From Typha latifolia (lineage: Eukaryota; Streptophyta; Magnoliopsida; Poales; Typhaceae): a stretch of DNA of 64,000 nt. The notes beneath the pieces were generated by a model. It was not told the DNA's origin. It did not search any database and was given only the letters and a program-made list of their open reading frames with translations. A program made the position numbers and the translations under genes. The stretch is taken from contig CM034099.1 in assembly GCA_019914945.1 (NCBI GenBank), positions 22,346,704 through 22,410,703 of the forward strand, in the 5' to 3' direction. This document shows, one piece after another, positions 24,273 through 37,238 of the stretch. The first letter of the stretch is position 1. Each line of letters begins with the position of its first letter.

Positions 24273-24286
24273 GGGGGGGGGGGGGG
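24273..24286. repeat. 14-base G homopolymer next to the PADRE TATA box
   Basis: Uninterrupted run of G on the plus strand (C on the coding strand of the PADRE gene). A second run of about 12 G lies at 24436-24447. Runs this long are rare and prone to length errors. Confidence 0.9.
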
Positions 24287-24353
24287 CAACTCAACAACCA
24301 ACCATTCCCTGCGAGGAATACGCTCTTTTTTCCCATAGTAGTTGGACCACTTC

Positions 24354-24361
24354 CACGTGGC
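24354..24361. promoter_or_regulatory. G-box/ABRE-like element CACGTGGC
   Basis: CACGTGGC contains the palindromic G-box core and the ACGTGGC ABRE form bound by bZIP factors. It lies about 195 bases upstream of the PADRE start codon. Confidence 0.55.
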
Positions 24362-24407
24362 GTGATGTCAGTGGATAATGGTGGTAACGGACTCACTGTG
24401 GGCGTGG

Positions 24408-24417
24408 TTGACGTGGC
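24408..24417. promoter_or_regulatory. ABRE-like ACGTGGC overlapping a W-box-like TTGAC
   Basis: TTGACGTGGC joins the W-box core TTGAC with the ABRE-type ACGTGGC, about 250 bases upstream of the PADRE start. A TGATGTCA, one base from the TGACGTCA bZIP palindrome, lies at 24363-24370. The sites are motif matches only. Confidence 0.5.
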
Positions 24418-25723
24418 ACGGATATGAGGCAAAGAGGGGGGGGGGGGAACCCGGTCGGGACCCAGAGCGTGAGATTCTTCTATTGGGCCTCTTCGTGGGC
24501 CCCAAGTGATGGGGAGATGACATATTTGCTTTTTACCACCTTCAACGGATGAAATGAATGGATGGATGACATGAGGAGGCAAAGGCTCTCCTTTTCTCTT
24601 ATAACCTTGTCCCCCCTATACATAATTATCCCTTTGAGATTTTCTCAAATTAAAATTTTTTTTCCTTTCTTTTTTATATATTTTTAGTCAATTATAAAGT
24701 TAAATTATTTATAACGTTGCAATCTTCACCCTTACAAAAAGTATATTAGGCTAAATCACAAAATTTTCTTCTTTTCTTTTTTAATGATGTTAGTTAGATT
24801 TCACCTACTTGTGTAATCGTTCGTAATAATAACTCAATTAATAGTTTAATTGTAGCCCAATTGCCTACACATAACACAAGAGAGTATTTGTTGCTTAGTG
24901 TACCACTTGAGATTATGAATGATTAAATTAATCATGGGAATCTGCACTTGCTTAAATGACTCATTAACTCATTATTCTAATACAATGTCACAGAAACAAG
25001 ACTTGAACAAGTTGGGCTTAGCAAGTCTCTATTTAACTAAGACAACCACCTGCAACTTTCCTTAAAACTAGCCATTCATTATATAATCCTATCTAATTAT
25101 TTTTAAGACAAGATAGCTAAGATCAACTACCACACCTAATTTATATTTTGATCGGACGGCGATTGTACATTGTACGAATGGTTGGTGGATATTCTATGGG
25201 GCCCCACATCTTAACAATATATATATATATATATATTTACCAGGATGGACTAGGTAAAATATGTTTACCAAGGTGGACCCCTACTTATAGATTATGAAGT
25301 GATTAATTTACTCATTCATTCAAAGTTATTTACTTTTGAAAAATAAATCCTTTCTTTTCTTGTTGTGCTCATGAAGTCTTTAATTAATTTCTCTTCCTTC
25401 AAAGGAGTCCCTGTTCAAGAGTCTATATTCGTCAATTTATTCCACATACCAATTTAATGCAATTTATGAGGCCATGTGCAGTTGTTGGCCGTCATGGGGT
25501 CACATAGTCTAATTTTCATGCAGTTTTATTCAAAGTTCAAAGCTAATCAAGAGGCCAAGGGTAGGATCAATATTACCTAGATGCCTAAGTCTAGTATCAA
25601 ATTACTATTTATAGGTTCATGTGGGTGATTAATATTGCAAAGGATTTCATGGTTTGGTGGTCTTGGAGATCACTTCTAGTCATTAATGGAGCGATGCTGA
25701 TGGCCGAATCTAACGGGCAATTG

Positions 25724-26024
25724 CTCTTTATCATAAAAGTTTCACTTATATTTTTATAGTGATTTGAAACTCACGGCATCCGTTCACTTGTGAAATATAA
25801 ATAGTCTTTTTCTAATGTATTAATTTTTTTTCTTCTTATTTCATATAATTTTTAAAAATCATTCACTATATATTGCACCTCTTTATCATAGAAGTTTCAC
25901 TTGTATCTTTGTAGTGATTTTGAACTCATACTATTTCACTTGTGAAATATAAATATATTTTTTTCAGTGTGCACTAATTCATTTTTTTCTCTTATTTTAT
26001 ACAATTTTTAAAAATCATTTTAAT
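25724..26024. repeat. diverged two-copy tandem repeat, period about 155 bp
   Basis: CTCTTTATCATAAAAGTTTC at 25724 recurs with one change at 25879. Both copies continue with TTTCACTTGTGAAATATAAA and AATTTTTAAAAATCATT. The inner CACTTGTG is near-palindromic. Confidence 0.75.
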
Positions 26025-26773
26025 ATTAAGCAAAAATTATTATTTTGCTCATAATTAGACAACACATGCTTACTACTACTTTAGATCCAATCAAAGATAT
26101 TTTCATCATTTAATTGAAAATTTTACCAATTCTCAACACAAATTTATTATTCTTCGTTACTTTAGTATTTAACTTTATATCGAAAAGCGTTAAATATAAT
26201 AATTGCTTATTATACTAATATTTCATTAAACTATAGAATAGCTTATACCGGTATTACCTCTCTTCTTCTGATATTAAAAATTAGTGTGCTTATCCTAGAG
26301 TTAGTCTTATTCAACATATAAACGAGAATAAAACCTAATGAGCCCAAACAGTACATGTGGATCCAAAAGTGCAAACACACATGAATCTTGGGTTTGTAAT
26401 TTGTATTGTCTCATTAGAGGACATGGGATTCCCCATCAAAGTGTGATTGTCTGCTTAGAGGAGGATTATGGATGCAACTTTTGCTCTGGTGTAAGAGATC
26501 AGAGCTAAAATATCCGACAAATGGACAGAGTGTGAGAAGAAAAAGAAATGCAAAACCTGAGAAGAATTGCAGCAAGGAAGTAATATTAAAGTTGGAGTTG
26601 GTGTGCTCCCAGTCTCAGTTGGCGAGCTATGTGAAAGTTGATGACACACACCAACTTGATCTGCTCTTTCTCTGCTATAATGCATTGCAAGTGTCCGTAA
26701 TGTCTGGATCTCACCCTTGTGCCATGGTCCCATTTCTCCCTTTTTGTATGCCTAGCAACAGGCAAACCCAACC

Positions 26774-26776
<3 letters not shown>

Positions 26777-26818
<42 letters not shown>
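26777..26818. repeat. CT microsatellite, about 21 units
   Basis: Uninterrupted CT dinucleotide run, not adjacent to a recognised start codon. Confidence 0.9.
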
Positions 26819-27618
26819 ATATATAGAGACACTTGGTCTTTTTGGACTAGATAAATTTTACTAGTCTTTTTCTCTCAAACTGTACACATATTTTTAAGTA
26901 GTGAGGAGAAAGAAGAATGGTTTGAGCTAAATAATTGCAGCAGTATGGCACACAAGCTCTTTAGTACAAGAGTGTCAGAATTCGTACTTGCGAGCTGTGC
27001 GCTTGTATGTGAGAGAATGATTTATAAATCTACTTACAAGTAATTGATTCGAATGGAGCACTTATTACAATCTGTTGATTAATGCCCAAGATCTTGGTCC
27101 GAATCATAATATTGACTTTTCTGAATACTGAGGTGTGCAAAGTTTAATATATAAAAAAAAAATTGTAGTCTAATTCGCAAAATTATTCTTGCTTCTAAAT
27201 AGTAATTGAGAGAGAGGGATTGGGATTTGAGATGAGATCAGGCTTCCCCCTAATGGCTAATGCAATTGACTGTAGAGTTCTAAGTTGGAACCCAAGTTTT
27301 TATTTTGGGAGCCCAATCAAGCCCACAATGTTTTCAACATAATATTGGGAATATTTTCAACAATGGGTTGCATAATTTCACTCCTGCATGGAATGCTAAA
27401 AGTTTGCACAATATTAATATCAAAATTTCACGTTAAATTCTTATGGCTTATCACATGTACAAAAGGAACATACGGGAAAGCAAATCTTAACAAACAAATT
27501 CATTAGGATTTCGTTATACGGAGAATTAAAAGAAATGAAATCAACACTATGCTATATTACCAGAAGATCATAGATAGGAAGGATAGATAAACTTTCAGTG
27601 TTAGGCCTGGTTGCAAGA

Positions 27619-30600
27619 TCAATAAGAGGGGATGAACCTGTGGAGGTTGAAGGGCAAGGAGTAGAATTCCTCACTTCTGGGATCTTTCTTGAGGGATCTG
27701 AATTTGTCCCACCAGTGATAACCTCTGTCTTTTCTAACAGCACTGTCATGCACATGAAGGGTGTTGTCCAAGAAATACGCCACAAAGCCCGCGACAAATG
27801 GCTTTGATGAGAATATTACATTGATAATATCATTAAACTGCAAAAGTAATCAGCCGTCAGTTAAGTTGTTTTAACGAATTCAGAAATGAAATCTATCGTG
27901 GTTTTCACATACCCATCTTGCACCAGTGTGAACAGGACCATAACTGGCAACCGCCGAATACTCGTTGAAGTACTGCGGAATTGATAAGCCCATGAAGACG
28001 GAGAACCCTAAGATGAACTTAGTCCTGAAGCTATTAAGGTTGCAGAACTGAAGGAAACTCAGACCTGCAGCACCTGTTGTTCATGCATGCCAATTTAACT
28101 ACATCTTCGAGGTAATATAGTAAAAGCCTGCTCTCAAGTAAGAGTGAAAGACAGTCGTTTTGAATGTGGTAGCTTACCAACATATGCAAAGAAAAGGCAA
28201 TATAGTGCTGCAAAAATCGGTGCAGGAATTGATGCAAAAACTGCTCCAAACTTTCCTGGATTGAGAAGAGAAAAAGAAATTAACCAGTCTACAAACATGG
28301 AAGGTTGCAGCATGTATGTTTGTTAACGATGCACTGACATTTAATACGTGTATTATTCTTGTGATTACATACCAAGTTGTATGACATGAAGATTTTTGAC
28401 CTCAAGATGCACAAGCCAAGCACTTATAAGCAATAGCTACATAGGATGCAAATATGACGAGATGAACTGACTTCTTCTGTAAAATTAATTAATAGCTTTC
28501 ACCAGATAATTTATAACAAGCGACAAATAATTATCCTGGGAAAATGATGATTCCTGAGCAATGCAATCATTTGGTTCCCCTATGGCAGTGACTTTTATTA
28601 TTTAAGAAGGCTTCTGTCAAGCTTTATCCTAAATGCGAAAAAAAATTATGACTTAACAAAGGAAAAAAGGACATTGATCAGGATTAGATGCAAATTTTTT
28701 TTTTAACTTGTCTCATACTTCTGTCAGATGATTCGTGAACTTGTCCAACTAACAATGACAACTGTGCATCACAATAACAATGACAACTGTTCATCACCAA
28801 GAAGAACCAGTCCCATCAAGCTGCCCAAATTAATTCAGTAAAGTGTCGTAGTGGATCATTTAGATCAGTAATCTGTATATTCCTAGAAGCAAAAGAATAC
28901 TTAATTTACCGAGAATAGAAAAGAAGATCATAAATCCAGCAGATATTTGCACGACTCTTCGACTGCCAACACGTGTCAAGGCTAGCAACCCAGCATTCTC
29001 TCTGCAGAAAAGAAAGCAGCTTTTAAACATAAGGAACCTTATATCTTTAATAGGTGTTCATCTGATTCTTACACTGATACTGAAGAACCATTTAAAGTTC
29101 CGAACAATCCATCCAACAATATACCAATTCCCTGGAATAAAATCCAAGTTGTCATGACTCAGTCATTTAAAGCATGTAGTTGGTTACTTGATGACAGTTT
29201 CAAGAGTGTAGAAGATTGCACTTTTTACCTGCCAACCTACACCACGACTGAGAATAGAAGCAGGCAACATTGTAGCACTTGCATATCTTGAAACAGCAAT
29301 GAATGTACCAGTTGACTACAACAATACAAATATATAGGAGTCAAAACCAGTCAGCAAAGTGTATCCTATCACGTCAGATGATTGAAGCTATTGAAAACTA
29401 TGAGACAAAGCTTGAATCCTAGAAAAGAATCTTATTTTAGGAAAGAGCGCAAACAAACCTCTACAAGGGCAATAAACGAAGCAGCCATCATTGCAAAAAT
29501 GTCACCAGCATTAAATGTAGGCGCTCCCCATTGAAAGGGATATGGAACTCTAATCCTATAATTATCGTTATCAAAAGGTTGTCATTAAATTAGTCATAAT
29601 CAAATACTATCTCAGGAGGGAAATAACCAATCCATACCAGGGAGCTCCACCAATAAGCCCAGAGCGGTCAGTTCGACAATGAAACTGTGTCTTTGGTCGT
29701 GCATGCCGATATGCTCCACCCACAGTTAGCAAGTATGCATAAAGCCACACAATTGCAACTGAGAATATGACAGCAAACCGATCGAAGACATGCTTCTTAG
29801 CATGTATAATATGAGGTACATACTGTAGAAAATGGACTGATGACCAAGTTAGCAACTTCCAGTGAGCAGGATTGTAGTTTGGTGAATATCTATTGCTCAT
29901 GATAACCTACCTGTGAGAATATTAATAACAAAATTATCTGCGGAAGCCCAATCTCAATGCACTTGGCAACCTGATAATTGTGGCATAATTAGTATCAGAA
30001 GTAGTATAAAAACATAAGCAACAGAAAAGCGTAACAGAGCACCAGAGGTAATTCCAGAAGTTATTTTCTTTACAAATATATAAAGAACTAAAAGCAAGCT
30101 TACCCCTGGAAAACCAAGCTCGTAAAGCCCAAATCCAGCTAGTGCAACTAGAGGAACTGCTGATAATGGACTTAAATGTCTGAATGTTTATAAAAGAGCA
30201 AGTTCAGCATATAGGGGCACTAACATGGTTACCATACAAAAGCCTGTTCATACCAACCTAGTAACATTACGCCAAAGGCCACTGAACCCAATTATAATCG
30301 GAACAATTGAAGCAACAAGCAGAGCACCTTGGGTTCCTCGCATGATGCGTAAGAATTTCTTCAAACAGCAAGTAAATTTGTCAATTTTTCAATGAAATTG
30401 AGTTGGATTAAACATGAACGCACATAAATAATGTCTTCCAGCAACCTCATGAGGATCAGGTTCATCACTGTAACGACTAGCCAAGATGATAGAAATGGTA
30501 GGCACGACAAAGGTATATGAACCTCCAATCACAGCCGGTAAGCGAGTTCCAAGAACTGTCTGGAGTAGGGTGTTTATACCAGCTACAAAAAGCAATGTTT

Positions 30601-31424
30601 GGATAACTCTGGCTTTTTCCTCCTAATAGAATGAAAGTTAAAAATCATCAAAAATAAATGCAAATAAAGTATCACACTGGCTCCCAAAGATGAGTAAAAC
30701 TTTATCCATTGATATGAAAAGAAAGAGGAAGAAGTAAGTCTCACATTTCCTCCACCCATCTGAGGAACAAGTGCAGTTGGGATGATAACAGTCGTGCCCA
30801 GCATGACAAGAAAGTGTTGGAAACCAAGAAGAAAGGCCTCAGCTACATCAGAAACACCAAAATGCAAAATGAAAGAAGGTAATAAGATATTAAGATCACA
30901 ATAGCAGTCTAATATTAGACCAATAGACAAAGCAGCCGGTATACTCCTCAATAGTATGTAAATAAAATTTTGACACTTAATAGTCCGCAACTAATAAAAT
31001 TACAAAAAAAGGGCACAAGTAATTAAGAGAGAGTCTCTGCAAGCATCCAATAGTTGAAATCTTTGCCAATAAACTATCACAACTAACTAATATGCGTTCC
31101 AATTTTCTAAGACATAGAATCTTTAGAAATTATTTACTATAAACTACAGAATTCCAAAGTGGTGAAGAGGCCCCAAAATACATCAACTACTTCCTAAGAA
31201 CAGATTGAAAATAAAAAAACATTAACCTTAAGGACTACGTGCACCAAGATATAACTAGACAAAGCCATGAAACATAATTACTCACGCCAAGGAGGAGGAC
31301 TGGTGATACAATACGAAACATTGGGCAACTGATCCTTCACTGGATGGGGCTGTAACTCGTCCGCCTTCGGAGCCGGCGCTGCTCCTCCGCCTCCACCTCC
31401 ACCTCCACCTCCACCTCCAGCCAT
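27619..31424 (-). CDS. NAT6: Nucleobase-ascorbate transporter, NAT6 type
   Basis: Multi-pass plasma-membrane permease of the NAT/NCS2 family, predicted to carry purines or uracil by proton coupling. Fourteen exons on the minus strand: 31424-31286, 30842-30745, 30622-30446, 30358-30258, 30179-30104, 29970-29911, 29822-29638, 29555-29459, 29315-29229, 29131-29073, 29001-28910, 28255-28178, 28073-27913 and 27837-27619. The frames join to about 542 aa. The N-terminus is MA, twelve glycines, then AAPAPKADELQPHPVKDQLP. Membrane segments include LLGFQHFLVMLGTTVIIPTA and KFGAVFASIPAPIFAALYCL. The NAT signature ENAGLLALTRVG is intact and spans an exon junction. The C-terminus SEEFYSLPFNL is typical of plant NATs. 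The glycine run is coded by a GGTGGA repeat and may vary in length. NAT6 and NAT7 are hard to separate by eye. Confidence 0.93.
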
Positions 31425-34400
31425 CTCTGTTCCTCTCCTCTTCTTCCTCCTTTCTCCTCACAAACCCACTAAAAGAAAGCTAGAGAAAGTCCACAAGAAC
31501 CCCAAAATTTCACAACAAAGACTTCGAAAACAAGCTTGAAATAAAAAACCCACCAAGAAAATCCCTGATTCTGAGCAATAAGTGGGTCAAAATCCAAACT
31601 TTCACCACCCAAATGACCAAAACCCACCTCAGAAAACCTCCCAAAAATACCCAAAATTTACAATCCTGCTCCTCTGCTTTGAGGAAAGCTTTCCTTATTC
31701 TTTGCTCCTTGCTATACTTGTCTTCAGCATTAAGTAAAAGGACTCTTTCCTACAGGAAAAGGAGTTGAAAGAGAAGTAGAATAAAGATCGATATCTTCAA
31801 CTCAACCTTTCCTACTATCCCTTTCTCTCTCTTTCTCTCTCTTTCTCTCTTACCAGGCGGCAGAATGCAGCGGCTTTCCACACACCAATGCAGCTGCCGT
31901 GCTTACAGTCTAAAAGTATTTTGGCTCTCTCCTGCTACTATAACCACGTATTAAATTGAGAACAAAGACAAGTTAATCATGCTGGTCCACTAATAAGTTG
32001 TAGTCTCCCTATTTTAAAGAAGCTAAGCCGCCTAGTATAGAAATTATTTAGAGAAAAAAATACGCAATCCTCAATCATCTACGACAGAGCATAATAATGG
32101 TAAAAGATTTAAAATATAAAAGGAAATAAATTTGCAATGACTTGGTGACCTTTTCTTTTGTCGGTTCCATGGAAGATATTATTTTGGATGATCAATTTCT
32201 GTACGTAGATTAGAGTGTCTATAATTATAAACATCAAGATTGAGACATAATTATCTTATTATTATTATCATTACCATCATTATTGTTGTTGCTATCAACT
32301 AGTCAAGTGGAATGTTCAACTTGAATACGGAGTAATAACTAAATAATGAGAGGAGCCTTTTTATTCTGTCAATTATCATTTACTTTTTAAAACTCAGTAA
32401 TATTTACAAACTATTATTTTTTTCATAACACATAGATATTCTAAACTATTGAAAAGAGTTACTCATGAGAAGGTAAGAATATTTTAATAAAGAATGAAAT
32501 ATATATATATATATAATAGAAGAAGTATTTAAGATATTTTTAATAATTTAAGATTAATTAATATGTAAAAGAAATATGGTAATTTCAGAAGCCTAAATAT
32601 AATTATTCCTAAAAAATTTATGGTAAAATTATGCCATACCTCCTTTTAGAGGGAATGTATTTTATCGAAATTAAGGAGGATAATACGAGGTTATCAGTAA
32701 TAAGAGCAAATAAAATGAGGTAAAAGATATGGAATAGAAGTCGGCGGAAGAGAACAAAATAGTGAACGATATAGTCTTCGCGCCTTTCCAGGGCAACTTC
32801 GTGTAGACCCCACGTGTTGACTCACAGTGTTGTTATCCGGAGGAATTATCTGGAAACCCTCTTCTGCCCTTAAACATCATAAGATTTATTCTCTATATAA
32901 TTTTATATGTTATCGTGACTTGCCAAGATAAAATTAAGATATTTTTAACGTATTAAATATATTTTATCACCGTATACTTATATTCAAAAATAATTTAAAA
33001 TTTTGACAGTATTATCTCAAAAATTTAGGTGTTTTATTTTGAAGCAGAGGAGGATCAAGTAATATAATCCTGGATATAAGTTTTGTTAAAAAGGCCATGC
33101 GCACGTCCTTTAAAGCTTCAATTTGCTTTGAAAAAAGGGAAGACCATCTCGGTATTTGGGTCAGATGGCTAAACACCGATTGGTCTCGTGATCCTGATCC
33201 TGATCCTGAGCCCACTTCTGGGAACCAAAAAGAAAACAAAACTCGTTGCTGGCTGCTGCTTAATCTAAAGCGTTTGCGGTGCTCTGATTCAAAACCCCTC
33301 GTAAACGCTGCTACTTTTCTTCGTACCTCTTTAATACTTTTCCTTTTGGACCTTTCGTCAAAGCCTCTACTAAAAAGCCAATTTCTTAGGTGCATCGAGT
33401 CTCTAATTCTGGGAAACTGATATTTATATAAAGTGTACGGGAAGTACTATTTGAGATGGCATTGAGGTAGTAAGTTGTCTTCATAAATTAAAATCCAGGA
33501 GAAATTTACATTTTATCTCTGACCATTTGGTCCAATTGTAAGAAATTCTACAGGAGTAAAGTGTAATGATTCATAAAAAGAAGGAAAAAAGAAAAGAAAA
33601 GAAGAACCAGGTATTATCCCTCTGGTCCCTAAATCTAAAGTACAATATAAGTCTTTGTATTATTTGAGCATATTAAAGGAGTAGGACCTAATTGTAAACT
33701 TCTGTGGACAGAATTGGAAGAGGCCTCAGAGGAGACTGGATTCAGATGAAGGATTGATTGTGATATATAACCTACCATTCAGAAGAGGTGGGTCTAATTC
33801 AAAGCTTCATCTTTTGATCTGAGGAAGTAGACAATCTTTGGTTGCCATTTGGATTTCTATCTGGCGCAGAAGAAGATTTCTATCTGCTGGAGTTTTCCAA
33901 GGTAAGGTTGGAGTGCATGGCTGCCTGAGATTGGCTGCAAAAAAGTTATCGAATTTTGATATCTTACAAGACTACAAGCATCCATCTATATCAGCTAAAT
34001 TGAGCTTGTTTAATCCAACTGGGAACCATGATGACCACAAGAAGGTTAATACATGAATAATATCCAAGTGTGATGATCAGTGTGTTACATCACCAACCTA
34101 TCAATATATGTGTGGCGTTTTGAAGTATAAGGTTATTAGTCTCTATTTCAAATAGTCTTATTAAAAGTTTGAAATCTATCTTTGGGCCCATAATGTCTAA
34201 ACATATTTGAAATATGTCTCATTTGGTGTTCAAGTTCTTGCCCAATCTAATAGGCCCATAAGGCCTAACACTGAAATATTTATTTCTTTCTCTGCTCTTT
34301 CTCCTTGGAGAGTAGAAGATAAAAGAAAAAGGAATTATAGATTTAGACAAAGAGATACCTCAAATTTATTGATTCATTTAAGCTGGTGGTCCTCAATACT

Positions 34401-34528
34401 GGTGGTGAAAGAAAGTATGTGCTCAGTAAAGTTAGAAATCTATCAGAAGGAACACTATATATATACCCCCATTTGAAAGGCCACCACTTCCCTCCTCCGT
34501 TACCACAAACAGAGCTCGCTCACTCTGT
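31425..34528. other. intergenic region upstream of NAT and downstream of CSLC
   Basis: 31425-31900 is the probable leader and promoter of the transporter, with a CTTTCTCT repeat near 31821-31850. The rest is AT-rich with an AT run near 32501-32515 and a GATCCT hexamer repeat near 33190-33208. Frames such as 33012-33395 and 33097-33420 overlap on opposite strands and match no family. Confidence 0.5.
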
Positions 34529-37238
34529 TTACTTCTCTATCTCAGCTTGTTGCTCTCCAATGAGATCTAATCCTACAACAAGAAAAGCCAGCCCCTGGAA
34601 CAACAAGTAGTAGAAATGAACCCCCTGCGCCGACAACAAACTCCTCGCCGCCGCGGTGAGGAGAAGGCATGCAAGAGCAAGCTCCTTCCTATACAACCGG
34701 TTGTGCTTCTTTGTCACACTAACTCCTTCTATCTCTACCAATTCAGTTCCTAGCTCAAGCTCAGACTCTGAGGTGCTCTTCCGAAGCTTGGATTGCTGCT
34801 CAGGTGCCTTTGTCTCTATCCCAGGTAGATCATAGTCTGATGACCTCCCTGTCTTCTTAGTCACAACCCATTCATATGAACTACCCAGTTGGAAAAGCCC
34901 AGACACCATTGCATTAAACTTGGTCACGGACATTGTGTTTTCAAACAAGAGATATGGGATTATGAAAGGGAAGGACTTGGGGGAGGGAAGGATGTTCAGT
35001 AGAGACATAAAGACTGGAATGTAGCAGATGACCCATATGGGCAGCTCGGCCTCTGGGATGAACATGGTCAGTGGAAGGATGATGCAGAACAATGTGAATG
35101 AGTAAAAGGGTAGAATCAGCTTCCTCAGAAGGAAAAAAAGGAATATCAAGTTAAATTTCTTCCATACTGGTATCTGCTATTCAAATGTAGAGAGGTGTTT
35201 GATTAGGTTCTGAATGAAAAAAAAAAAAATTATGAGAAGAGGGTTCAACTGAGACCAAACCTTAGATGTTATAATGCTGGTAAAACATAGGCGGAAGAGC
35301 TGCATTGGGCCGGAGTGCCACCGGTGCTGCTGCTTCTTGTAGGTCGCGTAGGATTCTGGTAGTTCGCAGAGTACCTGAGAAGATGGGAGTGTATATATAT
35401 ATGTCACTGTAATTGTGCTTTAAATCAATTGGTAATGCTTTGAGATCACCTTGACATCGTTGAGGAAGATGAATTTCCAGCCGTTCAGATGTGCGCGGAC
35501 GGCTATGTCCATGTCCTCGACGGTTGTCCTCTCGAGCCAGCCCCCTGAGTCCTCTAGAGCCTTAATTCTCCAGACCCCAGCTGTTCCATTGAACCCAAAG
35601 AAGTTGAGGAAGACACCATTCACCTGCTGCTCCACCTCAAAGTGGAAGCAGAGATTAATGTTCTGAAGCCTTGTGAGCAAGTTCTCATCTTTGTTCACAA
35701 ATGACCATCTTGCTTGTACAAGAGCAAGATCAGGATTGCCCTGCAGCGATCCAAATGGTCGATAACTATTAGAATTCAACACTTAATTTAGATCAACAAC
35801 AACAACAAAAAAGATAGTACCTTAAAGTGGGGTACTGTTTGATTAAGGAAGTCTGGTTTTGGCTGGAAATCTGCATCAAAAATGGCGACAAACTCGTAGT
35901 CCTTGACGTAGTCGCAGGCCATAGCAGAGCTGAGATTTCCAGCCTTATATCCTGTTCTGAAGTATCTATGCCGGTATGTTATGTTCACTCCCTTCTGCCT
36001 CCATCTGGAGACTTCATTTTTTATCAGAAGCTGAACACTTTTCACATCAGAATCATCCAAGACCTGAATTAAGAACCGGTCTTTCGGCCAATCCAAGTTG
36101 CAAGCAGCAGATATAGATTGTTCATAAACCTGGAAAAAAAATCCAATGTACCGATTAAGAGCTACTGAACAAAAAGAAGCAAACTATTAAAGAATCAGAC
36201 AATTAGCATGAAAGTAGATCAGCATGGCAAGGATAATTACGCACGAGCTAACTCCGAAGAGACGAACTTGACAGACTGTCATCATCAATTTGTTCGAGAA
36301 AATTGACAAAGTTAAGGTTTATCATCATTAGTGTCAGATATTAATATACTTCAATCATAGAAAGTTCATAACTTTTCAGAAAATAGCACTACAGAACTAG
36401 TGTGTCTTGTTATGTACCAGGAACTCATTGGAAACTTCATTGGGGAGTTAGAGAATAATATGGAAAGGATAAACAAAAGTGCAAGCAAATCATGATACTA
36501 TTGTAGCCAAGACAACAAATGGCATTTATCCATCCAAAGATACAAGAATAAGCAAATGAATTTGAGAATTCGATATAAAAGCTAGGCTTGTCACAATTTC
36601 TTTACCTCTCTCTCATTGCACATTGGTATCTGAACTAGGACCAAAGGGTAGTAAGAAGAATCCTTTGCACTTGAGTCACAGTCTGCTAATGTTGGCTTCA
36701 ACTTCTTGTACTTTATCCAGAAGCACCCAAAACATTGGACAAACCGATCAAGCGATTGAATGAGGAATAGAATGATGCAGAACCTTGAAAGATAGGTGAT
36801 CAATGGAGCAATGTAAACTGTCCTGAAAGAAAGCCAGCTCAAATGCACGCTATATGCCAAATTGCTGACTTCTGAAGGCTGAATCATATGCAAGTTCCAC
36901 TCGTTCAAATGAGCATAAATTTCCAGCAGCAATGTCAGGAAAGAAACAATGAGGAAAACTCTAAGGAATCTCAACAATTTGCCACTCCTCTGTGGCTCTT
37001 CTACGCTCTTGAAGGACGCACGCCTCTTTGCCGCTGCAAGCAACTTACCAGATGCTAGTAGTGACCAGGAAAGGAAGGTGATAGCCTTCTGTGCTTTCAG
37101 TAGGAGAATCCATTTCAACTGCTTAGTGTTCTTACTTCTTTCTTTGTCTGAAACTTTCAAAGGAGAGAGGCCATCGATTTCTACCACAGAGAAGTTGTTA
37201 GGATTCTCCATTGTCACTACTACTGATCCTGGGGCCAT
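34529..37238 (-). CDS. Cellulose synthase-like C, xyloglucan glycosyltransferase (CSLC12-like)
   Basis: Golgi GT2 enzyme that makes the beta-1,4-glucan backbone of xyloglucan. Five exons on the minus strand, 37238-36606, 36129-35821, 35740-35450, 35374-35261 and 35173-34529, join in frame to about 663 aa. Start [20 protein letters not shown] at 37238. Membrane segments lie near residues 95-120 and 140-175. Then come [12 protein letters not shown] at the exon 1/2 joint, the catalytic DDSD, FDADF (substrate DxD), TVEDMD and [10 protein letters not shown], the QxxRW motif. Several membrane helices follow from [14 protein letters not shown], and a Ser/Glu-rich loop ([15 protein letters not shown]) precedes the last pair. 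All GT2 motifs are intact. Xyloglucan side-chain and acetylation enzymes would act after it; two TBL genes lie about 16-20 kb away. Confidence 0.92.

Larger units (their letters stand above)
24448..27618. other. intergenic region between PADRE gene and NAT gene, no gene recognised
   Basis: AT-rich DNA of about 3.2 kb. It holds an AT run at 25217-25236, a diverged 155-bp tandem duplication at 25724-26024, and a CT run at 26777-26818. The short frames are low complexity or run through the CT repeat. 27241-27618 probably contains the 3' untranslated region of the minus-strand transporter. Confidence 0.5.

Noticed and set aside
33012..33420. Overlapping frames on both strands (127 and 107 aa)
   Set aside because: No family resemblance and no splice or promoter support; each is the other's complement.
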